Origin: CAYZJD01 sp964478455
GTDB taxonomy: Bacteria; Acidobacteriota; Terriglobia; Bryobacterales; Bryobacteraceae
NCBI GenBank assembly: GCA_964478455.1
Contig: CAYZJD010000008.1
Coordinates: 1-30,082 of the forward strand
Length of the DNA stretch: 30,082 bases
Direction of reading: 5' to 3'
A program made the translations under genes and the position numbers. The notes beneath the pieces were generated by a model. That model saw nothing but the letters and a program-made list of their open reading frames with translations, made no database searches and was not told the origin of the DNA. Of this stretch, positions 24,182 through 30,082 are shown piece by piece. Numbering within the stretch: position 1 is the first letter of the stretch; each line of letters opens with the position of its first letter.

Positions 24182-25000
24182 AGTGGCCACGATCAGGGCT
24201 TCGCCGCAGTAACGGCGGAGGCGGGGCGCCATCCGCAGAAGCGCGTCATCAGCTTTTTCCAGCACACCGAGGACCTTGCGCACGCGGCGTTTGCGGAACC
24301 GGCCGCGAAAGAGGCGCTTGGCCATGGCCAGCAGATTCACCGGCGTCACTTCGACCGAGGAGAAGTGCCGCCGTAGCAACACGATCTCACGCTCGCCGAG
24401 GATGATCTCCTCTCCCTGCTCGGCGGGTTCCCCACTCAATCTGGCGCGAAGGCGGCGGGCGAAGTTCAGCAGCGGGTTGTTGCCGTAGGTTTCGGCGAGG
24501 ACCAGCCGGCCTGCGGGTTTCAGCACGCGCGCCAGCTCGGCGAGCGCATTCGGATACTTCAGCGTGTGGTGGAGAGCGGCGCCGCCGAAGACGAGGTCGA
24601 ACTCGGCATCGGTGAAGCAGCTCAAGTCCGAGGCATCGCGGGCGAAGCCGCGCACGCGGTCGGCGACACCGTTGGCACGGGCGCGCTTGAGACCGAGCTC
24701 GATGGCAACGGGGGAAAGATCGAGCAGCGCGACGCGCGCGCCCTCGGTGGCCATCATCACGCCCCATTCCCCCGGTCCGCATCCGTAGTCGAGCACCGAG
24801 AGGTTCTCGAGCGGGACGGAACACAGCTCCTCCAGCAGGAGCCCATACAGGCGGCGCCGCTCATAGAAGGGATGAGCGGGATCGCAAAGGAAGCGTTCGA
24901 AGGCGGCGCGATTGCCGGCCAGCGCATGGTCGGGATAGGAGAGGAGCTTGCGGTAGTAATTGTCGAAGAACGCGCGTTCCTGTTCAGCGGAGATCGGCAC
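24128..25000 (-). CDS. SAM-dependent class I methyltransferase, 290 aa
   Basis: A Rossmann-fold methyltransferase, with SAM loop VLDYGCGPGEWG at 69-80, the acidic end of strand 2 ALLDLSP, and FDLVFGGAALHHTL followed by LARVLKPAGRLVLAE, as in UbiE/Methyltransf_11 enzymes. The substrate is unknown. Start is GTG 25000; a TATAAT lies just 10 bases upstream, so the mRNA may be nearly leaderless. The final 16 residues (VRANRPERSLRVGGSV) and the TGA stop are encoded by the palindromic repeat at 24124-24181, so the natural C-terminus has probably been replaced. It converges with frr and is divergent from the aminotransferase gene. Confidence 0.88.
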   Translation of the reverse strand: MPISAEQERAFFDNYYRKLLSYPDHALAGNRAAFERFLCDPAHPFYERRRLYGLLLEELCSVPLENLSVLDYGCGPGEWGVMMATEGARVALLDLSPVAIELGLKRARANGVADRVRGFARDASDLSCFTDAEFDLVFGGAALHHTLKYPNALAELARVLKPAGRLVLAETYGNNPLLNFARRLRARLSGEPAEQGEEIILGEREIVLLRRHFSSVEVTPVNLLAMAKRLFRGRFRKRRVRKVLGVLEKADDALLRMAPRLRRYCGEALIVATGVRANRPERSLRVGGSV

Positions 25001-25009
25001 GGCTTGTGC

Positions 25010-25015
25010 ATTATA
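25010..25015 (-). promoter_or_regulatory. Candidate -10 box (TATAAT) for the methyltransferase
   Basis: A perfect TATAAT on the minus strand, 9 bases from the GTG start codon at 25000. Transcription would start within a few bases of the start codon, a nearly leaderless arrangement. No good -35 was found. Confidence 0.35.
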
Positions 25016-25032
25016 CTGCCAGCATGATCGGC

Positions 25033-25040
25033 GGGAGGGA
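25033..25040 (+). promoter_or_regulatory. Ribosome binding site deciding the aminotransferase start
   Basis: GGGAGGGA, 6 bases before GTG 25047. It selects this start over the longer reading from 24960, which would overlap the divergent methyltransferase gene. Confidence 0.65.
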
Positions 25041-25046
25041 AAACCG

Positions 25047-26180
25047 GTGCGAGCGGAAATCGGGGATTGCGTAGCCTGTCACCGAATTTCGCGGAGGGGG
25101 TTCGCGAGGAGCGTCGCAGGCGTTTGGAGCGAGGCGGCGCTGGCGCAGCGGGCGGTAGTGCGGGGCGAGTTGCCGGCCGAGGTCGTCTGGCTGAACGCCA
25201 ACGAGAACCCGGACGGGCCGCCCAAGGCGGCGATCGAGGCGATGGCGCGGACGCTGGCCCACTCCTGGCGCTATCACTTCCAGGAGTTCGGCGACCTCCA
25301 TGCGGCGGTCGCGCGGAGCGAGGGGCTGGAGGCCGGGCAGGTGCTGGTGGGCGCGGGATCGAGCGAGATCATCCACTGCGCCATCGACGTGTTCACTTCA
25401 GCCGCGCGGCCGCTGATCGCGATGGCCCCGACGTTTGAAGCCCCCGAGTATGTGACGCGCGCGCTGGGACGCCCGGTGGTGAATGTTCCGCTGACCGGCG
25501 AGTACGCGGCCGACGTGCGGCGCATGGCCGAGGAGGCCCGGAAGGCGGGCGGCGGGCTGATCTATGTCTGCAATCCGAACAACCCGACGTCGTCGATCAC
25601 GAAGAAGGCGGACATCGACTGGCTGGTGGCGAACCTGCCCCCGGAAACAGTGCTGCTCGTCGACGAGGCCTACATTCATTTCAGCGAGAGCCCAGACATC
25701 GCCAGCGCCATTCCGTACGCGGCGCAGGGGAAGAACGTCATCGTGACGCGGACGTTCTCGAAGATCTACGGAATGGCGGGGCTGAGGGCCGGCTATGCCT
25801 GCGCGAAGCCGGAGTTCATCCGGAGGATGGAGCCGTTCCGCGACAACGTGATTTCGATCGTTTCGGCGAGGGCGGTGCGGGCGGCGCTCGAGGAGGCGGC
25901 GACGCTGGTCCCGGAACGGAGGGCGAGGACGGGCAAGATCCGGGCGGGCTTGTGCGCGTGGCTGGCCGAGAAGGGGTTCGGCTACATCGAGCCACACGCG
26001 AACTTCGTGATGATCGACATCGGGCGCGACGTGCGCGGGGTGCTGCTCGAGTTTTTCCGGCGGGGCGTCGCGCCCGGCAGGCCCTTCCCATCTCTGGACA
26101 ACATGATGCGCGTGACGATCGGAACGGAAGCGGAAATAGAGAGGTTCAAGGCGGTGTTCCTGGAGGTGCTGAGGGCGTGA
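25047..26180 (+). CDS. Tat-targeted HisC-like PLP aminotransferase, 377 aa
   Basis: A fold-type I aminotransferase close to histidinol-phosphate aminotransferase: WLNANENPDGPP, LVGAGSSEIIH, CNPNNPTSSIT (175-185), VLLVDEAYIHF with the PLP aspartate D206, TRTFSKIYGMAGLRAGY with the Schiff-base lysine K239 and R247, and ANFVMIDI near the end. All main catalytic residues are present. It opens with a twin-arginine-like signal (SRRGFA at 15-20) and a short hydrophobic stretch ending ALAQRA, so it may be exported folded. This differs from cytoplasmic HisC. The substrate is unknown. Its TGA overlaps the aldo/keto reductase-like gene as GTGA. Confidence 0.85.
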   Translation: MRAEIGDCVACHRISRRGFARSVAGVWSEAALAQRAVVRGELPAEVVWLNANENPDGPPKAAIEAMARTLAHSWRYHFQEFGDLHAAVARSEGLEAGQVLVGAGSSEIIHCAIDVFTSAARPLIAMAPTFEAPEYVTRALGRPVVNVPLTGEYAADVRRMAEEARKAGGGLIYVCNPNNPTSSITKKADIDWLVANLPPETVLLVDEAYIHFSESPDIASAIPYAAQGKNVIVTRTFSKIYGMAGLRAGYACAKPEFIRRMEPFRDNVISIVSARAVRAALEEAATLVPERRARTGKIRAGLCAWLAEKGFGYIEPHANFVMIDIGRDVRGVLLEFFRRGVAPGRPFPSLDNMMRVTIGTEAEIERFKAVFLEVLRA

Positions 26181-26992
26181 CGGAAAGCGCGTTCCTTCGA
26201 GGCACGCTGGGGCGGACCGGCATCGGCGTGCACCGGCTGGGCCTGGCGGCCAGCTACCGTCCGGGCAAGAAGACCGTCTACAAGGCGATCGACGAGGGCC
26301 TGGACTACTTCTTCTATTTCGGCATCGACAAACAGATGACCGGCGTGCTGCGCGAGGCGATGAAGGGCCGGCGGGAGCAATTCGTGGTGGCGACTGGGGC
26401 GTACAACTACATCTGGTGGCGGCAGGACATGCGGCGCACGCTCGAAAAGCGCCTGCGGCAATTGCGAACCGATTACATCGACGTGTTTCATTTCCTTGGT
26501 GTGATGAAGCCGGAGCAGTTCGACGAAAGGGCGATGGAGGAACTGCGATCGCTGCGCGAGGACGGGCGGGTGCGCGCGATTTCGATGTCGTGCCACGACC
26601 GTAAGTTCGCCGGCAGGCTGGCGGCGGAGGGCGCGCTCGACGCGGTGATGATCCGGTACAACGCGGCACACCGCGGGGCGGAGCAGGACATTTTTCCGCA
26701 CGTGGCGGCTCACGGCACCGGCGTGGTGAGCTACACGGCGACGCGCTGGACGTACCTGTTACGAAGGCCGAAGAGCTGGCCCAAGGAGGCACGGGTGCCG
26801 CCGGCGGGGGACTGTTACCGGTTCGTGCTCTCGAACCCGCACGTGGACGTGTGCCTGACGGCGCCGCGGAGCCTGAAGGAGTTCGAAGAGAACCTGGCGG
26901 CCGTGCGGCAAGGGCCGCTGGACGAGGAGGAGATGCGGTTCATGCGGGAGTTCGGCGACGCGGTCTATCGCCGGTACAAGTGGTTCATGTGA
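26177..26992 (+). CDS. Aldo/keto reductase-family protein with degraded active-site motifs, 271 aa
   Basis: The GTG start at 26177 overlaps the aminotransferase stop, so the two are coupled. Family features include LGRTGIGVHRLGLAAS, RRTLEKRLRQLRTDYIDVFHF, MEELRSLREDGRVRAISMSCHD and a C-terminal FVLSNPHVDVCLTAPRSLKEFEENL, the NADP-binding end. By rough alignment the catalytic tetrad is not conserved: the FFDTA-type aspartate becomes phenylalanine in GLDYFFYFG (41-49), the ATK lysine becomes glycine in VVATGAY (70-76), and the histidine after IDVFHF is leucine. It may be catalytically changed or inactive. The palindromic repeat begins at the last base of the TGA stop. Confidence 0.8.
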   Translation: MTESAFLRGTLGRTGIGVHRLGLAASYRPGKKTVYKAIDEGLDYFFYFGIDKQMTGVLREAMKGRREQFVVATGAYNYIWWRQDMRRTLEKRLRQLRTDYIDVFHFLGVMKPEQFDERAMEELRSLREDGRVRAISMSCHDRKFAGRLAAEGALDAVMIRYNAAHRGAEQDIFPHVAAHGTGVVSYTATRWTYLLRRPKSWPKEARVPPAGDCYRFVLSNPHVDVCLTAPRSLKEFEENLAAVRQGPLDEEEMRFMREFGDAVYRRYKWFM

Positions 26993-27080
26993 AAAAGGGG
27001 TCAGACTTCTCTGCCCCCGAATCGCTATGGATGCGGTAACAACATTTCGTTACGGGGGCAGAGCGGTCTGACCCCTTTTT
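26992..27080. repeat. Long palindromic repeat, terminator-like on both strands
   Basis: Outer arms AAAAAGGGGTCAGAC (26992-27006) and GTCTGACCCCTTTTT (27066-27080) are a perfect 15-bp inverted repeat; inner arms CTGCCCCC (27011-27018) and GGGGGCAG (27054-27061) add 8 bp around a 35-base loop. Each strand ends in a T-run, so it could terminate transcription both ways. It shares the GGGGTCAGAC core with 24124-24181 and 20099-20111. Confidence 0.75.
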
Positions 27081-27104
27081 CAGGGACAGAGCTGCCTGTG
27101 CCCC
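27081..27104. repeat. Short imperfect palindrome next to the long repeat
   Basis: GGGACAG (27083-27089) and CTGTGCCCC (27096-27104) form an imperfect hairpin directly after the repeat at 26992-27080. It resembles the GGGACAG-type short palindromes often found with such units. It ends 19 bases before the RidA gene. Confidence 0.45.
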
Positions 27105-27123
27105 ATCTCACGAGGAGACGAAC

Positions 27124-28302
27124 ATGCTAAGAATTCTGCCGTTGCTGCTTTTGTGCGCGCTCGCCGGGGCTGCCGAAAGGAAAGCGGTGGTTCCGGCGGG
27201 GGCGAAGGTGGTCGGCCCGTACAGTCCGGGGATCGTCGCGGGCGAGTATCTCTACGTGGCGGGACAGGGAGCGCTGGATGCGAGCGGGCGAATTCCCGCG
27301 GGCGTCGAGGAGCAGACCCGCGTCTGCCTGGAGAACGTGAAAGCCGTCGTCGAGGCTGCCGGACTGAAGATGGCGAACGTCGTCTACACGCACCTGTACC
27401 TCACGGACATGTCGGGACTCCCTGTGGTGGACAAGGTGTGGCGCGAGTATTTTCCTTCGGATCCGCCGGCGCGGGCAGTCGTGGGCGTGAAGCGGATGCC
27501 GGTGGCGACGCCGGTGGAGATCAACGCAGTGGCGGTGCGGGATCTTCGGGCGAAGCGGGCGATTTCGCCGGCGGCGACGGCGACGGCGGACCGCATCTTC
27601 GTTTCGGGTGTGTACGGCGTTGACTCGGGCGGTCAGCCGCCGGCTGATCCGGCGGAGGAAGTCCGGCGGGCGCTCGAGGCGATGCGCGCAGCGCTCGAGA
27701 GCGCGGGCGCGGATCTGCGGAATCTCGTGTTTGTGAATCCGTATCTGACCGACGCCATGCCGATGGAAGTCATGAACAAGGTCTACGCGGAGCATTTCGA
27801 GTTCGGGAACACGCCGGCGCGGGCGACGATCCGGGTGGCGAGCCTGCCGGGCGGGGCGCGCATCGCCTTCACGGGCGTGGCGGCGCGCGACTTGAGCCAG
27901 CGGCGGGCGGTGAGGCCGAAGAACATGGCGCCGAGTCCGACGGCGAGCCCGTGCGTGTTTGCCGGCGACACGCTGTACTGCTCGGCGAAGTCGGGCTTCA
28001 TTCCAGGACCGCAGAGCGGCATCTACGCGGAGACGGTGGACAACCAGGTGCGGCAGACGATGCGGAACTTGCTGGACGGCCTAGAGGAGGCGGGGATGGA
28101 CTTCGCGAACGTGGTGGCGACCAACGTGTATCTGGACAACATCGACGAGTTCGCGAAGATGAACAGCATCTACCGGCTGTATTTCGCCGAGCCCTTCCCG
28201 GCGCGGACGACGGTGCAGCCGGCGAGCGAGGTGGAGCGGAAGGCGGACGCGCAGGGGCGGTGGGTGAAGCTGGAAGAGATCTCCCTGGTGGCGGTGAAGT
28301 AA
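27124..28302 (+). CDS. Exported protein with three tandem RidA/YjgF domains, 392 aa
   Basis: A signal peptide (MLRILPLLLLCALAGAAE) is followed by three RidA-like repeats at about 20-140, 145-265 and 268-392. Each has the RidA pattern: a YS/SP-like start, YVAGQGALD / FVSGVYGVD / YCSAKSGFI, a helix of the VCLENVKAVVEAAGLKMANVVYTHLYLTD type, and PPARAVVGVKR / TPARATIRVAS / FPARTTVQPAS with the conserved arginine. Single-domain RidA proteins are about 130 aa and hydrolyse reactive imines/enamines made by PLP enzymes. Domain 1 keeps VEINAVAV with the usual glutamate; domain 2 lacks it. ATG 27124 has GAGGAG 7 bases upstream. It follows the aminotransferase pair, which suggests a shared role in the envelope. 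Confidence 0.88.
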   Translation: MLRILPLLLLCALAGAAERKAVVPAGAKVVGPYSPGIVAGEYLYVAGQGALDASGRIPAGVEEQTRVCLENVKAVVEAAGLKMANVVYTHLYLTDMSGLPVVDKVWREYFPSDPPARAVVGVKRMPVATPVEINAVAVRDLRAKRAISPAATATADRIFVSGVYGVDSGGQPPADPAEEVRRALEAMRAALESAGADLRNLVFVNPYLTDAMPMEVMNKVYAEHFEFGNTPARATIRVASLPGGARIAFTGVAARDLSQRRAVRPKNMAPSPTASPCVFAGDTLYCSAKSGFIPGPQSGIYAETVDNQVRQTMRNLLDGLEEAGMDFANVVATNVYLDNIDEFAKMNSIYRLYFAEPFPARTTVQPASEVERKADAQGRWVKLEEISLVAVK

Positions 28303-28581
28303 GTTACACAAGCGGCGTGAGATCAGCGCCACACGACTCCACCGGCAACCTCGACTGGAGCCGAGCCCGACGGGCCGGTATGGCCCTGTTAAGACTACAA
28401 GCAGGATAAGACTCCCTCCTGTCTTGTCAGGGCCAGGGCAAGTCGAGAGACGTGCTCTGCCTGCGATTTGGTGCTGGTAAGTCCCACGGGTGCTTTTGGG
28501 CCGTCCGTACTCTGGGTGAAACAAAGGGTGCGTGTTACGTTTTCCTTTAGCCTGCGCGCAGAGCGCCGGGCGAGAGGGGAA
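28303..28581. other. Intergenic leader region before the surface protein
   Basis: A 279-base gap without a gene. Its main feature is the hairpin at 28382-28434. The rest has no recognised riboswitch or promoter by eye. Confidence 0.4.
28382..28434 (+). other. Nested hairpin upstream of the repeat surface protein
   Basis: GGCCCTG (28382-28388) pairs with CAGGGCC (28428-28434); AAGA pairs with TCTT inside; CAGGA pairs with TCCTG around a 10-base loop. There is a bulge of seven bases on the 5' side. No T-run follows, so it is more like a structured leader or RNA element than a simple terminator. It ends 147 bases before the next start codon. Confidence 0.45.
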
Positions 28582-30082
28582 ATGAGCATGCACCTCAGGA
28601 TAACTTCGCGGAAGCATCGGCGTTTTCAGTTCGCATTGACGCTGGCCCTCGGCCTGCTGGCCGCTGGTCCGTTTCCGGCGTTGGCCCAGCTTGAGTCGCC
28701 GGCGCCCGCCCCGCCGCAGCCGCAAGGGGCGAACCTGGCCGCCAGTGTAAGCGCCGACCCGCATTACACGCGGACCTTCGGCTGGACCATCGACAAATCG
28801 GTCACTCCGGGGACGTGGAACCTGTTCCGGGGCGACAGCGGCACATCCCAGTACACCATCGCCGTGACGAAGGATTCGGGCACGGACGCCGCATGGTTCA
28901 CCGGCGAGGTCTGTGTTGAGAATAACGGCCCGGACGCCACCCAAAGCCTCGCGATCGGCATTGTGGTGCTGTACAACCCGGGGGGCGGATGGAGCCAGGT
29001 CGCCGCCGCCGCCGTTGATGTGAGCGGCAATCCGGTTCTCGGCGATGAGGAATCTCATTGCTATGGCTACAGCGTCAACATCCCCGGCGCGTCCATCAGC
29101 GCCAGCGGGCATTACATGGTGGGGGCGAATGTTTCGATCTCGAACCCTCAAGGTTCTCTCCCGAGCCCGCATACGAACGAATTCCTCCTCCTGAGCCCGA
29201 CGCTGGTTCACAATGCCATCACGGTCAACGACACCAACGGCGGATCCTGGCAGTTCAGTGCCAGCGATTCGGTGAACTACACCAAGACGTTCGCCTGCGA
29301 CGCGGACGCGGGGTCGCACGGCAACACCGCGACCATCACGTACGACGACGACCAGACCCCCGGACCCTCCGACAACGCCTCGGTGACGGTCACCTGCTAC
29401 GCCCTGAGCGTGAGCAAGGACGCGCAGACTTCCTTCACCCGTACCTACGACTGGACCATTGACAAGTCGGCCGACCAGAGCAGCCTCACGCTCTCGCTGA
29501 ACCAATCGTTCCAGGTCAACTACTCGGTCCAGGTGAACGCGACGCACACCGACAGTGACTGGGCGGTGAGCGGCAGCATCTCGGTGAACAACCCGGCGCC
29601 CATGGCTGCCACGATCAACAGCGTCACGGATGTCGTCTCGGGGCCGGTCGCGGCCAGCGTGGACTGCGGGAGTGCCACCTTCCCGTATTCGCTGGCTGCC
29701 GGCGGCACGCTGAGCTGCACGTACAGCGCCGACCTGCCGGACGCGAGTTCCCGCACGAACACCGCCACGGCCACGCTCCAGAACCACAGTTACGATTACC
29801 AGGGCAGCCCGACCGCCTCCGGCGCGACCGACTTCTCCGGCTCGGCCGCGGTCAGCTTCGCCGACGCCACCATCAACGAAGTGGACGAGTGCATCGACGC
29901 GAGCGACACCTTGCAGGGTTCGTTTGGCGCCGTGTGCGCCGGCGCGGACACGCTGCCGAAGACATTCAACTACTCCCGGACCATCGGCCCGTACAGCACC
30001 TGCGGCGACTACACGGTGGATAACACCGCGTCGTACACGGCGAACGACACGGGCGCGACCGGCAGCGACGGCTGGACCGTTA
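28582..30082 (+). CDS. Large secreted repeat protein (DUF11/Ig-like adhesin type), 5' part
   Basis: Open from ATG 28582 to the right edge (500 codons, no stop). A preceding AGAGGGGA supports the start. A long signal peptide (basic MSMHLRITSRKHRRFQ, hydrophobic core, end FPALAQ) leads to a Pro-rich linker and beta-sandwich repeats. The phrase YTRTFGWTIDKSV is repeated as FTRTYDWTIDKSADQSS about 230 residues later. Further marks are SVSADPHY, NPAPMAATINSVTDVVSG, LSCTYSADLP, EVDECIDASDTLQG and FNYSRTIGPYSTCGDYTVDNTAS. The pattern is that of DUF11/Ig-like surface proteins known from Actinobacteria and Chloroflexi. C-ending codons dominate, unlike the neighbouring G-rich genes. It is probably an extracellular adhesin; the ligand is unknown. 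Confidence 0.85.
   Translation, partial: MSMHLRITSRKHRRFQFALTLALGLLAAGPFPALAQLESPAPAPPQPQGANLAASVSADPHYTRTFGWTIDKSVTPGTWNLFRGDSGTSQYTIAVTKDSGTDAAWFTGEVCVENNGPDATQSLAIGIVVLYNPGGGWSQVAAAAVDVSGNPVLGDEESHCYGYSVNIPGASISASGHYMVGANVSISNPQGSLPSPHTNEFLLLSPTLVHNAITVNDTNGGSWQFSASDSVNYTKTFACDADAGSHGNTATITYDDDQTPGPSDNASVTVTCYALSVSKDAQTSFTRTYDWTIDKSADQSSLTLSLNQSFQVNYSVQVNATHTDSDWAVSGSISVNNPAPMAATINSVTDVVSGPVAASVDCGSATFPYSLAAGGTLSCTYSADLPDASSRTNTATATLQNHSYDYQGSPTASGATDFSGSAAVSFADATINEVDECIDASDTLQGSFGAVCAGADTLPKTFNYSRTIGPYSTCGDYTVDNTASYTANDTGATGSDGWTV

Noticed and set aside
25398..26792. 464-codon minus-strand open frame
   Set aside because: A Pro/Arg-rich shadow of the aminotransferase and AKR genes.
28081..29787. 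568-codon minus-strand open frame
   Set aside because: It is antisense to the RidA end and the adhesin-like gene, and is Arg/Val-rich without motifs; the plus frame has a signal peptide and repeats.
1..30082. CRISPR array, tRNA or rRNA genes
   Set aside because: No regularly spaced direct repeats, cloverleaf-like segments or rRNA signatures were found by eye.

Overview
The window looks like chromosomal DNA of an Acidobacteriota member of the Bryobacterales/Solibacter group. It is high-GC. It encodes a TIGR03437-type domain (the repeat family best known from Solibacter usitatus), secreted glycine-rich tail-fibre-like proteins of the kind common in that group, and the ribosomal order rplM-rpsI-rpsB-tsf-pyrH-frr. 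The lineage call is inference from protein families; no 16S rRNA gene is present.

Left part (1 to about 19.55 kb) is a surface polysaccharide and secreted-protein island. It holds the end of a hexapeptide acyltransferase, an ATGA-coupled pair of large secreted proteins (1167 and 555 aa, minus strand), a GT4 glycosyltransferase (plus), and a minus-strand group: two GT2 glycosyltransferases, a secreted TIGR03437/propeller protein and an AsnB-type amidotransferase. A plus-strand run follows: O-antigen ligase/polymerase-like protein, GT4, GT2 and Wzx-like flippase, ending in a glycosyltransferase broken by two in-frame TAA codons. Together these fit synthesis, polymerisation and export of an exopolysaccharide or O-antigen, with exported proteins that may bind or decorate the surface.

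Junction (about 19.5 to 20.1 kb): the broken glycosyltransferase meets the 3' remnant of another gene, and strand composition changes from C-rich to G-rich on the plus strand. This looks like an island or inversion boundary.

Right part (20.1 to 30.08 kb) starts with the translation cluster: L13, S9, S2, EF-Ts, UMP kinase and ribosome recycling factor. Next come a minus-strand SAM methyltransferase, a Tat-targeted HisC-like aminotransferase coupled to an aldo/keto reductase homologue with degraded active-site motifs, and an exported protein with three tandem RidA domains. The window ends inside a large secreted repeat protein. Related palindromic repeats built on GGGGTCAGAC lie at gene ends in this part; one encodes the C-terminus and stop codon of the methyltransferase. 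The most interesting candidates are the possible envelope aminotransferase/RidA module, the coupled secreted pair in the polysaccharide locus, and the rearrangement junction at 19.5 kb. No tRNA, rRNA, CRISPR array or intact transposase was seen.
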